A stretch of DNA of 32,400 nucleotides from Streptomyces albicerus. GTDB taxonomy: Bacteria; Actinomycetota; Actinomycetes; Streptomycetales; Streptomycetaceae. The notes beneath the pieces were generated by a model that searched no databases, was not told where the DNA came from, and saw only the letters and a program-made list of their open reading frames with translations. The position numbers were made by a program, and so were the translations under genes. Location of the stretch: NCBI RefSeq assembly GCF_008905045.1, contig NZ_VWMY01000097.1, positions 1 through 32,400 on the forward strand, given 5' to 3'. Below, one piece after another: positions 14,555 to 22,912 of the stretch (position 1 is the stretch's first letter; every line of letters starts with the position of its first letter).

Positions 14555-17005
14555 TCAGTCCGCGGCCGGGGCGGGGGCATCCGTCGCGTCGCCGCCCGGG
14601 CGGGACGGGGCGGTCCAGTCGGTCTGCGGCGCTGTCCAGTCCTCCTGCAGGATCTGGGACATCAACTCCGCCTGCTTCTTCGGGAGTTGGCCTGCGTTCC
14701 TCTTGGTGCGGGTTTTGGCGAGCCAGGGCCCGATCATGACGCGTTCGCCGTCGACCTCGATCCACTCGCGGGCGCCGGGCGTGCGTCCCCAGCGCTGTAC
14801 GAAGAGCCCGAGGATCTCGGCGGTCTGCGCGAACGTGCGCCGCCGTGGTGAGCCTGCGGTGCCCTCCCTGTCCAGGGTGACGCGGTCGGGGGTGAGGCCG
14901 ATGCGGGCAAGCAGGTCGCGCTGTCCGGGATCGAGGTCGGGCCAGGTGGTGACCTGGCGGTGCAGCCAGCTGCCTGCCTTCACCCCGTGGATGACCGTGT
15001 CGCGGGTGAGGGTGCTGGGGTGGTTGCCGGCTTCGAGGTGGCGGTGCAGCAGGTGGTATTTGCGGTGCCAGTCGGGGCCGTAGGGGAGTTTCCACTCCGG
15101 GTCGAGGGCGGTGAGTTGTGCGTCGCGGTCGGCGGTGAGGCGGCCTTTGCGGTCCAGGGCGCGCTGGTCGACGAGGAACTGGCCGCCGGGGGCCTGGGCG
15201 GGGATGGCGAGGTGGCCGTGCTCGGCGTGGAAGGCCTCGACGGTGGCCATGTGGCCCTGCCAGGCGGCCTCGTGCTCGTCCCAGATCATGCCGAGCGCCT
15301 CTAGTTCAGCGATCCACGCCGGTTCAAGGGCCCCGGCCTGGTAGGCGGTGCGCTGACCTTTGATGAAGGTGCCGAGACGGTAGCCGTAGGCGTCCTCGTA
15401 GTCGGCCGGTACGCGCAGGTGGCCGTGCTCGGCGTGGTAGCGGATGGCTGCGGCAAGTCCCGCGCGGCGGGGGGCGGACAGGACGGCGCCGCTGGAGGGC
15501 CACACGAGCAGGTCCAGGGCGCGGGCGATCGCCGAAGGGTCGAGGGTGTGGTCGAAGCGGAAGCGGCTGGTGATGAAGGTGTGGGTGTCGCGGGCGGGAT
15601 GCTGGCTCTTGGCCCGCGGGGCGCGGGCGGCGATGGTCTGGTCGTGGTGGCGCAGGGCGGCGGTGACCAGCCAGAGCGCCTCGTAGGGGGTGCCGAGCAG
15701 GTCGGTGGGGTCGGCGCCGGGCGGGATGTAGGCGGGGATGACGAGGCTGGCCGTCTTCGTCTTCAAGGTGGGGGGTTTGCGCAGGGCGCGGCCCAGGGCC
15801 TGGACGATGCGGCGCACGCTCGCGGTGCGGTCGGCGAAGACGACGCCGTCGACGGCCGGCAGGTCGACGCCTTCGCCGAGGACCTTGGCGTTGCTTAGCA
15901 CGCCCCGCTCGGCGTCGGTGAAGCGGGCGATGATGTCGGCGCGCCGGCGGGGACTGTGGGTGCCGTTGATCGACTGCACGCTCAGGTCGTCCGCCCAGTC
16001 GGGGCGCAGGTCGGCGGGCAGGGTGCGCAGGGTGTGGGCGAACTGGCGGGCGAAGTCGGCGGCGTCCGCGATCTGCTGGAAGTAGACGAAGACGTGGCGC
16101 AGGTCCTGCTCGCGCATGGCTTTGAGGATGGCCAGGTGCAGGGCGGTGGTGCGGCGCGCGGTGGGCCCGGCCTCCGGGTCGGTGAGCGCGGTGCGCAGTT
16201 CGGTGTCGGTGACGGTGGGGACGACGAGCTGGTAGTCGGCCAGGACCTCGTCGTCGATGGCGTCGGCGTGGGAGTAGGTGTGCAGGCGGGGGCCGAAGAT
16301 CTTCGGCTGGTCCATGGTCGCCAGCAGGGCCGGGTCGTCCCAGGCCGGTGCGGTGGCGGTGGTGCGCTTGGGCTGCGGGCCGCTCGTGGGTGCCTCGGCC
16401 AGGCGGGGGGCCTCCCACACGTAGGGGGTGGCGGTGAGGTAGAGGCGGCGCTCGGCGGGGATGCGCTCGTTGTCGTGCAGCGCGGTCCAGTTCTTCTCCC
16501 AGGTGCCGGCCGTGGCGTGGGCCTCGTCCACGATCAGCAGGCCGAAGACGGGCGCGGGGAAGAGCGCGGAGTGCTGGGCCTCCTCGATCTTGGACAGCGA
16601 GTCGTAGGTGAAGAACACCGTCGCCTTGGGGTGGCGGCCCAGCCAGTAGGCCAGGTACTCCCCGGCGTTGGTGGAGGCGACCTGGGCCTCAGCGAGGAGC
16701 GGATGGGACTCGGCGCGCAGCGAGGAGACGGTGATCATCGGCTCGCGGCGCAGGTCGGCGCGGGCGGCGGCCGCCCACTGCGCGACCAGGTCCAGGCTGG
16801 GCACTGCCACCGCCAGGTGCTGGACGTCGAGTTCCTCGGCGGCGCGCAGCGCGAAGAGGGTCTTGCCGGTGCCGCAGGCCGAGACGGCGTGCCCGCGGGT
16901 GCGCGGGCGGCGCAGGTGGCGGACCGTGCTGACGAGGCCCTCCTGCTGGTCCGTGCGCAGGACCAGACGCGCGGTGTGCTCGGCGGTGGTGGGGCTGGAG
17001 GTCAT
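14555..17005 (-). CDS. DEAH superfamily 2 helicase with helicase-associated repeats
   Basis: 816 residues from ATG 17005 (MTSSPTTAEHTARLVLRTDQ). Motif I is SACGTGKT at residues 42-49 (Walker A), motif II is DEAH at 160-163, and motif III is TATP at 191-194. The second RecA-like lobe carries SINGTHSPRRRADII, NAKVLGEGVDLPAVDGVVF and motif VI QALGRALRKP. From about residue 550 the protein consists of helicase-associated repeats, each about 65 residues, with Trp/Gly landmarks (YEDAYGYRLGTFIKGQR, WDEHEAAWQGHMATVEAFH). Such proteins are presumed ATP-dependent DNA translocases and are frequent on Streptomyces chromosome arms and linear plasmids. The C-terminal end is near-duplicated at 403-1236. The Nudix gene diverges from it across 243 bases. 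Confidence 0.9.
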   Translation of the reverse strand: MTSSPTTAEHTARLVLRTDQQEGLVSTVRHLRRPRTRGHAVSACGTGKTLFALRAAEELDVQHLAVAVPSLDLVAQWAAAARADLRREPMITVSSLRAESHPLLAEAQVASTNAGEYLAYWLGRHPKATVFFTYDSLSKIEEAQHSALFPAPVFGLLIVDEAHATAGTWEKNWTALHDNERIPAERRLYLTATPYVWEAPRLAEAPTSGPQPKRTTATAPAWDDPALLATMDQPKIFGPRLHTYSHADAIDDEVLADYQLVVPTVTDTELRTALTDPEAGPTARRTTALHLAILKAMREQDLRHVFVYFQQIADAADFARQFAHTLRTLPADLRPDWADDLSVQSINGTHSPRRRADIIARFTDAERGVLSNAKVLGEGVDLPAVDGVVFADRTASVRRIVQALGRALRKPPTLKTKTASLVIPAYIPPGADPTDLLGTPYEALWLVTAALRHHDQTIAARAPRAKSQHPARDTHTFITSRFRFDHTLDPSAIARALDLLVWPSSGAVLSAPRRAGLAAAIRYHAEHGHLRVPADYEDAYGYRLGTFIKGQRTAYQAGALEPAWIAELEALGMIWDEHEAAWQGHMATVEAFHAEHGHLAIPAQAPGGQFLVDQRALDRKGRLTADRDAQLTALDPEWKLPYGPDWHRKYHLLHRHLEAGNHPSTLTRDTVIHGVKAGSWLHRQVTTWPDLDPGQRDLLARIGLTPDRVTLDREGTAGSPRRRTFAQTAEILGLFVQRWGRTPGAREWIEVDGERVMIGPWLAKTRTKRNAGQLPKKQAELMSQILQEDWTAPQTDWTAPSRPGGDATDAPAPAAD

Positions 17006-17248
17006 CGCGCGGGGTCCTCGGCATGCGGCACGGCGGGCAAGGCATTCATCCTCGCGTACGACAGGGGTCCGGCGCAGTGCGGATCTCCGTACCGGAGCAG
17101 CGCACCGGCCGCCGCGCGCCCCCGCCATGGCCTGGGGCCGTACGGGCGGCGAGCCTGCGGGTGTGAGGCGGGCAGGGCCGCTGTGGGTGGCCACAGCAGA
17201 CAGTGCCGTCTGCCGCGTGATCCCCGACTGGCTTACTACGGTGTCCGG

Positions 17249-17686
17249 ATGCACCAGGACACCACCGCCGACGTCCCGGCCACCGCCCGCGGCGCAGTCG
17301 CCATCATCACCAACCGCCGCGGCGAACTCCTCCTCCATCTGCGGGACAACCTGCCGGGCGTCATCGCCTGGCCTGATCACTGGAGCCTGCTGGGAGGCGG
17401 CTGTGACCCCGGCGAAGCCCCCGCCCGCGCGATCGTCCGTGAACTCGGCGAAGAAGCCGGCCTTGAGGCCGACGGCCTCACCGAACTCTTCGAGAGCCGC
17501 GACGAACACGGTTCCGGGCAGCTCATCACCTTCTTCGCCGGCACCTGGGACGGCAACGAGAACGCGCTGCCCCTGAGCGAGGGCGTCAGGCTCCAGTTCT
17601 TCGCCCCCGAACGCCTCAGCATCCTGACGATCCCGCCCTTCATCCGCGACGGGATCCACCGCTACCTCGCTGCCCGGTCCGCCTGA
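17249..17686 (+). CDS. Nudix hydrolase
   Basis: The 145-residue protein contains a complete Nudix box in the stretch that starts GGCDPGEAPARA and ends RELGEEAGL. The Gx5Ex7RE(L)xEExG(L) spacing is exact, and the REL.EE glutamates bind the metal. The family hydrolyses nucleoside diphosphates linked to another moiety; the substrate cannot be told from sequence. The start is ATG 17249 (MHQDTTADVPATARG), the first one before the conserved GAVAIITNRRGELLLHLR strand. The length is typical for a single-domain housekeeping-type Nudix enzyme. Confidence 0.9.
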   Translation: MHQDTTADVPATARGAVAIITNRRGELLLHLRDNLPGVIAWPDHWSLLGGGCDPGEAPARAIVRELGEEAGLEADGLTELFESRDEHGSGQLITFFAGTWDGNENALPLSEGVRLQFFAPERLSILTIPPFIRDGIHRYLAARSA

Positions 17687-17703
17687 GCATCGCCGGTGCC
17701 GCA

Positions 17704-17913
17704 ATGGCGGCGGGATCCGGGGGCCCGCGGCGGCTTTTGCGTTGGCGGCAGAACACTGGGCCTCCCGCAGGAGAGGCCGAACGACGCTTCGACGTCGACC
17801 GCGAGGTCACCGCCCGCTCTCTGCGCACCGCCCTCGCTCTCGACGGGAAACTCGGCGAAGGCGCCTACGAAGAGTTCTTCGAACACGTCCTGCCTCCGGC
17901 CCGCACCGCCTGA
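17704..17913 (+). CDS. Short unknown reading frame, possibly a gene remnant
   Basis: The last 45 residues (from ERRFDVDREVTARSLRTALA to FFEHVLPPARTA) look protein-like and helical, but the first 25 do not. No ribosome-binding site precedes the ATG. It may be the C-terminal end of a lost gene. Confidence 0.25.
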   Translation: MAAGSGGPRRLLRWRQNTGPPAGEAERRFDVDREVTARSLRTALALDGKLGEGAYEEFFEHVLPPARTA

Positions 17914-17925
17914 GTACGCATGCAC

Positions 17926-17958
17926 GCCGCGCGGACGGCGCGGCAGGGTTCTGCCCTG
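17926..17958 (-). terminator. Tandem hairpins between convergent genes
   Basis: GCCGCGC/GCGCGGC with a GGACG loop (17926-17944) is followed at once by CAGGG/CCCTG with a TTCTG loop (17944-17958). They start just beyond the stop of the leftward operon at 17960, so they probably terminate it. Confidence 0.45.
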
Positions 17959-17959
17959 G

Positions 17960-18532
17960 TCAGGCGGCGAAGCCGACGTTGGTGACGTACTCGTACTGGC
18001 CCCACTGGGAGCCGAGGTCGACGATCTTTTCGATCCAGGCGTCGTCCAGGGCCCGGTCGTTCCCGGCGGCCCAGGCCTCGATGATGCGGTCCCAGTGGCG
18101 GATGTTGAGATGACGGAACTCCACGACCCGCTGCAGGGGGCGGTTGACGAGAGACTGGTCGAGGGGGTGGATCTCCACGCGGGTGCCCCGCCCTTCCCGG
18201 TTGAGGCGGGAAAGGAGGTAGCGGGCGACGTTGTGGCGGCGCACGGTGCGGTAGGTGTCCTCGATCGCGGCGAGGTTCTTCTTCAGGGGCCGACGCTTGC
18301 CCTGGAGCCAGGCGTTGACGGTGTCGTCGGTGACCGTCAGGCCTGCGTCGCGGGCGGCTTGGCGGGCGTGGTCGGTGCGGGTGAGGTAATGCAGGCGTGC
18401 GAGCAGGCCGCGCGGGCTGGTGACGGGGGTGGTGATGTAGTGGAGGTAGGAGTCCAGTTGCCGGGCCACCGCCTCGTGGCCCTTGATCCCTCTGGCGCGG
18501 TACTTGCCGAAGTCGATGGTGCGCTCGGGCAT
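17960..18532 (-). CDS. HTH protein, terminal-protein (Tpg)-like candidate
   Basis: A 190-residue basic protein, MPERTIDFGKYRARGIKG. Residues of about 50-95 (HARQAARDAGLTVTDDTVNAWLQ, then GKRRPLKKNLAAIEDTYR) form an HTH followed by a Lys/Arg patch. The size, the HTH position and this basic motif resemble Tpg, the protein covalently attached to 5' ends of linear Streptomyces replicons, although overall similarity is low. The C-terminus (DLGSQWGQYEYVTNVGFAA) is Tyr-rich; a terminal protein would need a priming Ser/Thr/Tyr, which I cannot assign. The gene follows the polymerase-like gene by 17 bases. AGGAGG overlaps that gene's stop. The order (tap-like, then tpg-like) is as in known pairs. It could instead be an ordinary regulator. 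Confidence 0.5.
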   Translation of the reverse strand: MPERTIDFGKYRARGIKGHEAVARQLDSYLHYITTPVTSPRGLLARLHYLTRTDHARQAARDAGLTVTDDTVNAWLQGKRRPLKKNLAAIEDTYRTVRRHNVARYLLSRLNREGRGTRVEIHPLDQSLVNRPLQRVVEFRHLNIRHWDRIIEAWAAGNDRALDDAWIEKIVDLGSQWGQYEYVTNVGFAA

Positions 18533-18549
18533 GCGGGTCCGGTCCTCCT

Positions 18550-20130
18550 CTACTCGTTGGTGTCGCCGTCGGCGGGCGGACTGCCTGCGGTGTAGGTGTC
18601 CTTGACCTTCACCTCGGTGACGCCGCGACCCTCGGCGAAGACGTGGCGCCAGTCGCCGATGACGTGGAGTTCGTCGGTGCCCTGGACGCTGACGACCATG
18701 AGTCCCTCGTCGTGGGCCTTGTAGGCCTTGGTCCAGAGGTTGGCGAAGGCCTGGGAGCGGATGAGGTGCATCCAGTCGGGCCGGTTGAGGTCCCGGTTGT
18801 AGGTCGACTCCCCCATCGTGGAGACGAACTTGGAGTACATGGCTTTCACGTACTCGCCGGTGACCTCGTCGTCCTCGGCGATCGCCGTATCACGGGCGTC
18901 CTTGAGGATGATGCGGAACTTCTCCAGCAGGCTCTCGGTCGCCCCCGAGGTGAACGATTCGTGGATCACGGGCGGTTCGCACAGCCGGTACTTCGGGCCC
19001 GCCAGGCGCAGCAGCAGGCGCAGGGTGGGTTCGGTGACCCACAGCGGGCCGGGCTCGTCGCGGTTGCCCAGCGGGTGGGGCAGGAAGGTGTCATGGTCCC
19101 AGGCGGGCGGGGTGATCAGGTGGACTCCGGCGCGGCGCCGGTCGTGGACGTTGCCTTCGGAGTGTTCCAGCCGGCCGATCGGCAGGTGCGTCTTGAGGGC
19201 CGACAGGTAGGCGCCGTTGATGTCGAGGCTGGCCACTTCGTGGCGTCCGGCGGGCAGGTGGGGACGGGTCCACTTGGGGCGGGCCTCCCAGATCTGGTCG
19301 GCGCCCCTGGTGGTCTGCTTGCGCAGGATGTCGGGGATCCCCGGGTGCGCGATGATGTCGTAGCGGCCGCCCTTGCGGGTGGTGTCCAGCAGGGTCATCG
19401 CGTCCGGGATGGCCCGCTTGACCAGCGCCGCGGTCGCGGCCTCCACATCGCCCCGGTGCTCGGTGAGTGCGGCGGCGACGGCGTCACCGATGAGATCGGG
19501 GACATCGGCGCTCGTCTGGACACGGCCTGCGGACTTCACCGTCTTCACGTTCCCGGCGGACCGGTGTGCCGGGGCCCGGCGGGACGGGCGGTCGGTCGGA
19601 GCCTCCTGCACGGCGGGTGCGGGGGCCGGGGCCGGGGGTGCGGGGGTGGCGCACTCGGCGGGGTCCAGGTGCTGGGGGTAGCCGGCGACCTGGTGGCGCG
19701 CGCCTCGCCCGCACAGCACGCACGGCCGGGGCGCGGCCAGGGACTCCACGTCCTCGACGTCGCCGGCCTCCCGGCCGGAGGATGCCTGGCGCGCCGTGTC
19801 GTCCTGTGCTGCGGCCGGGACAGCCTCGGCACAGGTTCCGGTCCCGGCGGCAGTGCCTTCGGCCGCGCCATCAGCGTCGGCGTCGAGGGCGGCGAGCTTG
19901 GCCTGGGCGCCCTTGAGGAAGTAGGCGTACTGGTCGCGGACTTCGCCGCCCGGGTCGCGGCCCGTCTCCCAGCCGCCGACGGTGGAGGGGCTGACGCCCA
20001 GGGCGCGGGCCACCTGCGCGCGGGAGAGGTTCAGCGCCTCGCGCAGCATCCGGCGCTGCTGGGCCGGGGGCAGTTCGGCCTCTTTGCGGGCCGTGGCCAG
20101 CAGGGCGTCGACCGCGTCGAACTGTGCCAT
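18550..20130 (-). CDS. HTH protein with family-B-polymerase-like motifs, Tap-like candidate
   Basis: 526 residues from ATG 20130. Residues 26-72 are an XRE-type HTH (NLSRAQVARALGVSPSTVGGWETGRD). A Cys/His cluster follows (CVLCGRGARHQ...HLDPAEC), then a Pro/Ala linker. The C-terminal half shows three stretches in the order expected of a family-B polymerase palm: SLDINGAYLSAL (motif A, Asp and Tyr present), EYVKAMYSKFVSTMG (motif B-like), and VSVQGTDELHVIG at the place of YxDTDS (first Asp replaced by Gly, second present). A helix typical of that fold (IRSQAFANLWTKAYKAHDEG) lies between the last two. The telomere-associated proteins of linear Streptomyces replicons are encoded just before the terminal protein, as here. 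Start and stop overlap the upstream regulator by TGATG. Function is inferred. Confidence 0.5.
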   Translation of the reverse strand: MAQFDAVDALLATARKEAELPPAQQRRMLREALNLSRAQVARALGVSPSTVGGWETGRDPGGEVRDQYAYFLKGAQAKLAALDADADGAAEGTAAGTGTCAEAVPAAAQDDTARQASSGREAGDVEDVESLAAPRPCVLCGRGARHQVAGYPQHLDPAECATPAPPAPAPAPAVQEAPTDRPSRRAPAHRSAGNVKTVKSAGRVQTSADVPDLIGDAVAAALTEHRGDVEAATAALVKRAIPDAMTLLDTTRKGGRYDIIAHPGIPDILRKQTTRGADQIWEARPKWTRPHLPAGRHEVASLDINGAYLSALKTHLPIGRLEHSEGNVHDRRRAGVHLITPPAWDHDTFLPHPLGNRDEPGPLWVTEPTLRLLLRLAGPKYRLCEPPVIHESFTSGATESLLEKFRIILKDARDTAIAEDDEVTGEYVKAMYSKFVSTMGESTYNRDLNRPDWMHLIRSQAFANLWTKAYKAHDEGLMVVSVQGTDELHVIGDWRHVFAEGRGVTEVKVKDTYTAGSPPADGDTNE

Positions 20131-20426
20131 CACCGCCCCCTCTCCCGTTCGTTCATGTCCGCCCGCTCCCGTACGGCCCGGCGCGCGTCGGGCAGTTCCT
20201 CGCACGCCCGGCTCGGGCCGGCCAGCAGGTCCAGCACGTCGATGCCGTAGTGCGCGGCCAGCACGTCGCAGTCGTCCAGGCTCCATGCGGCCGTGCCGGA
20301 CTGACGGCGGCTCACCTGCCCCTGCGTGACCCCGAGTACCCCGGCCAGCGAAGCCTGCGACTCACCCGTGGCGTGCAGCAGTGCCGCCACCGTGACCCGC
20401 AAGCGTTCCGCCAGAGACATTCCCAT
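20130..20426 (-). CDS. Small XRE-family regulator
   Basis: 98 residues, MGMSLAERLRVTVAALLHAT. Residues 15-60 give a clear HTH_XRE domain: LHATGESQASLAGVLGVTQGQVSRRQSGTAAWSLDDCDVLAAHYG. The tail is short and charged. An ATG two codons in (20420) is an equally good start. It is the first gene of the operon, overlaps the next start (TGATG) and faces the transposition module across about 250 bases, so it may control both directions. Confidence 0.8.
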   Translation of the reverse strand: MGMSLAERLRVTVAALLHATGESQASLAGVLGVTQGQVSRRQSGTAAWSLDDCDVLAAHYGIDVLDLLAGPSRACEELPDARRAVRERADMNERERGR

Positions 20427-20672
20427 GCCCCACACCCTACCCCAGCCATGGGTTTTTCTCATAAAAATTGAGTATTCCGCATCATGGAAAGGGTGTTCGC
20501 CGCGCGGCCGGACCCGGCCTCCGCCAGGGAGAGCCGCCGCCGCGGGGCGCCCCGGCCCAGGTCCCCGCCCGGACCTGCCAGGCCTCGGGCGAGGGGTGCA
20601 GACTCCCGCCCTGGACCCCGCGGCGGCCGGCACAGCATGCTGGTGATCCCTGCCCGGCCGGAAGGAGCCGCC
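20427..20672. promoter_or_regulatory. Divergent control region with operator-like inverted repeat
   Basis: The only AT-rich island in this part of the window (20453-20477, TTTTTCTCATAAAAATTGAG core) lies between the leftward XRE operon and the rightward transposition module. It contains CTCA-N7-TGAG (20458-20472), a good size for an XRE dimer site. Promoters for both directions probably lie here. Confidence 0.45.
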
Positions 20673-21908
20673 GTGATCCCTGCGGGCGCCCTCCGCACCG
20701 CCCCGCTCGCCGGTGAGACGGCCTTCTCCCTGCTGCGGCGGGCCGCCGCCCGCTACGGCATGACGACCGCTCAGGTGCTGCCGTGGTGGTCGTGGGCCAA
20801 CCATCCGCCCCGGCAGACGGGCACGGGCCCGCGCCCGGATACGGAGGTGCTGCTCGACCGGGCCGGACAGCAGGTGCTGGCGCGGCTGTGCGGCGTGCCC
20901 GAGCAGCATCTGGCCCGGGCCCTGCCGTCGTGGCCGCACGCCGCGGCCGTCTTCGGCGAGGAGACGGACGCAGCACGGCCGCGGGCGCGGTGGGAGCTCG
21001 CGCCCCGGGTGGCGGGGCCGGTGGCGCTCGCCTGCCGGCGGTGCGCCGCGCGGCGCACCGGGCGCGACGAGGAGGTGCTGCGGTATCTGCCGCGGTGGCG
21101 GCGGGTGTGCCTGCGCCACCAGTACTGGCAGCCGGACGCGCACGACGGGCAGGGGCCGGTGGTCCTGGACGTGTCCGGCTGCCCGGAGATCGGGCGGGCG
21201 CAGCGGCGGTGGGAGGCGGTGGCCCGGCGCGCGCAGGGTGCGGGGCATGACGCGGGGCGGGTGTTCGCGATGGCGCACACGGTGGTCGCCCGGTGGTGGG
21301 AACAGGCCCTGTACTGGGACGAGGAGAGCATCTGGCCCGACCGGCTGCACCGGGTGGCGGGCGGCAGCGCCGGGGAGCGGCTGGGGTGGTGGCGGGCGGT
21401 GGGCCGGGACGCCGTCACCCTGCCCGAGACGGTGGCCGTCGCCGGCGCGCTGGTCGATCCGGTCCTGCAGGAGATGGTGTGGGCCGACGCGGGCGGCACC
21501 CGCGGCGTGCGGCCGCTGGGTCCGGACGGCCGCTTCGTGGCCCGGCTCGGCGAGCTGGTCGCACGTCCCTGGCTGGGGCCGCTGGCCGGGGACGACTGCC
21601 CGAGCGCGCTGTACGACTTCATGGGCGTGGTGGTGCGCACCCGGCGCTGGCCGATGCCGCCCGGGGCGAGCGGGACGGCCGCCTACGGCTACGACCCGTT
21701 CTTCCTGCGCCGTGAGTGGCGCCCGCCGTCCATGGCCGGACAGCTGCGGCAGCTGGCCGAACAGGAGCACGCTGCTCAGGAGTTGGCGTCCCGTCAGGAA
21801 GCGGCCCGCCGTGCCCGGTGGGGGCCGGGCGGGAACGAGGGCGAGGCGTTCACCGACCGGCGCGGACGCCGCGGCCGGGCCTACTACCGCCGCGCCGAAC
21901 CGAGTTGA
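20673..21908 (+). CDS. TniQ-like transposition target-selection protein 1
   Basis: 411 residues from a GTG with GAAGGAG 5 bases upstream; the longer open frame to 20484 is not protein-like. The start LRTAPLAGETAFSLLRRAAARYGM is the TniQ signature (Pro-x-x-x-Glu, then a helical stretch). A CxxC...CxxH zinc site follows at C121, C124, C146 and H149 (ACRRCAARRTG...RRVCLRHQYW). TniQ/TnsD proteins recruit TnsC and choose the insertion site in Tn7, Tn5053 and CRISPR-associated transposons. This gene leads the module; the second TniQ-like gene closes it. The two are only distantly alike, so they may serve different target pathways. It is longer than the second copy, with an extra 100-residue C-terminal region. 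Confidence 0.8.
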   Translation: MIPAGALRTAPLAGETAFSLLRRAAARYGMTTAQVLPWWSWANHPPRQTGTGPRPDTEVLLDRAGQQVLARLCGVPEQHLARALPSWPHAAAVFGEETDAARPRARWELAPRVAGPVALACRRCAARRTGRDEEVLRYLPRWRRVCLRHQYWQPDAHDGQGPVVLDVSGCPEIGRAQRRWEAVARRAQGAGHDAGRVFAMAHTVVARWWEQALYWDEESIWPDRLHRVAGGSAGERLGWWRAVGRDAVTLPETVAVAGALVDPVLQEMVWADAGGTRGVRPLGPDGRFVARLGELVARPWLGPLAGDDCPSALYDFMGVVVRTRRWPMPPGASGTAAYGYDPFFLRREWRPPSMAGQLRQLAEQEHAAQELASRQEAARRARWGPGGNEGEAFTDRRGRRGRAYYRRAEPS

Positions 21909-22162
21909 CCTGTCCGGCAGCAGGAAAGTGCAGAAGCTTGCACTGACACGGGCGGGTGCTGCGCGGCATCCTGGGCGCCCGCGCGCACGGCCCACTGACC
22001 TGGGCCGGGGCGGGCGTTGGGGTTACCGGCCGATTCGCCTGCGCGGCGCCGCCCGCATGGACTTGTCTGGAGCACGTGATCATCGAGAGCCATCACGCCG
22101 AGGTGCCTGCCGGGTTACCGGCCGCCGCCGAGGGCGGGCACCCCGCGCCGGAGGCGGGCAGC

Positions 22163-22912
22163 GTGGAGGCGGTCTTCGCCCACGCGGACGGGACGCGGGT
22201 GCAGCGGCGCTGGCTTGAGGCCGCTCCCGTGGTGCGGTTCGAGGACCTTGAGCCGGTGGCGCCGTTCCCGACGGTGCCCGGGCGGCGGTGGGGACCGGGC
22301 TGGTGGTGGTCGGCCACCACTCACCGGCACATCGCGCACGGCTCGCAGGCAATGTGCCTGCAACTGATGGTTCTGGACCGTGATGTGCAGGTCGTCGGAC
22401 TGTCCGCGCGGCCCGTGCGGCTGCTGTGGCGCGAGCCGCAGGGCGGGCGGGTGCTGACGTGGGTGCCGCAGATCTTCGCCCGCTACGCGGACGGGACCGC
22501 TCTGCTCGCCGACTGCCCCGCCACCGCCGCGCCCGCAGGGGCGCGGGCCCGGCGGGCCGCGCACACGCTGGCGGCGGCCTGCCACGCGGTGGGTTTCCGC
22601 TACCGGCGCCTGGCCCCGCCGGAGGGGGTGCTGGCGGCGAACGTGCGGTGGCTGGCCGGCTACCGCCACCCCCGCCACCGCGACCAGTTCGGCCTTGAGC
22701 AGCCGGTGCTGGAGGCGTTCGCCACGGCACGGCCGCTGATGGAGGGCGCTCAATCGGCGGGGGACGTGCTGGCGGTGCTGCCGGTCCTCTACCACGCGCT
22801 GTGGAGCGGGCGGCTGAGCGCGGACCTCACCCGGCCGCTGGGCGAGCACACCCCGGTCGGGCCCGGCCGGACCACGTCCGATTCCCGGGACGGGGAGCGG
22901 GACGCACGGTGA
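22163..22912 (+). CDS. TnsA-like endonuclease subunit lacking catalytic residues
   Basis: 249 residues from GTG 22163 (VEAVFAHADGTRVQRRW), chosen because GGAGG lies 7 bases upstream and because TnsA-like proteins of actinobacteria, as I recall them, start at this point; a GTG at 22076 is possible. The family marks are clear: GPGWWWSATTHRHI at 45-58, VLAANVRWLAGYRHPRHRD at 156-174, and the C-terminal LYHALWSGRLSADLTRPLGEHTPV. In active relatives the nuclease carries Glu in an ESWLE-type motif and Asp in PDYF. Here these read GSQAM (60-64) and PQIF (102-105). The following strand keeps only Asp117. TnsA normally cuts the non-transferred strand and binds TnsC through its C-terminal part, which is intact here. 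The stop overlaps the next start (GTGA). Confidence 0.75.
   Translation: MEAVFAHADGTRVQRRWLEAAPVVRFEDLEPVAPFPTVPGRRWGPGWWWSATTHRHIAHGSQAMCLQLMVLDRDVQVVGLSARPVRLLWREPQGGRVLTWVPQIFARYADGTALLADCPATAAPAGARARRAAHTLAAACHAVGFRYRRLAPPEGVLAANVRWLAGYRHPRHRDQFGLEQPVLEAFATARPLMEGAQSAGDVLAVLPVLYHALWSGRLSADLTRPLGEHTPVGPGRTTSDSRDGERDAR

Noticed and set aside
17006..17704. N-terminal extension of the helicase frame across the Nudix gene
   Set aside because: The extension is antisense to a clear Nudix hydrolase. The ATG at 17005 starts right before the conserved helicase N-terminus.
20457..20480. AT-rich island as a possible replication origin
   Set aside because: Only about 25 bases, with no iterated repeats or DnaA-like boxes. 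A promoter/operator explains it better.
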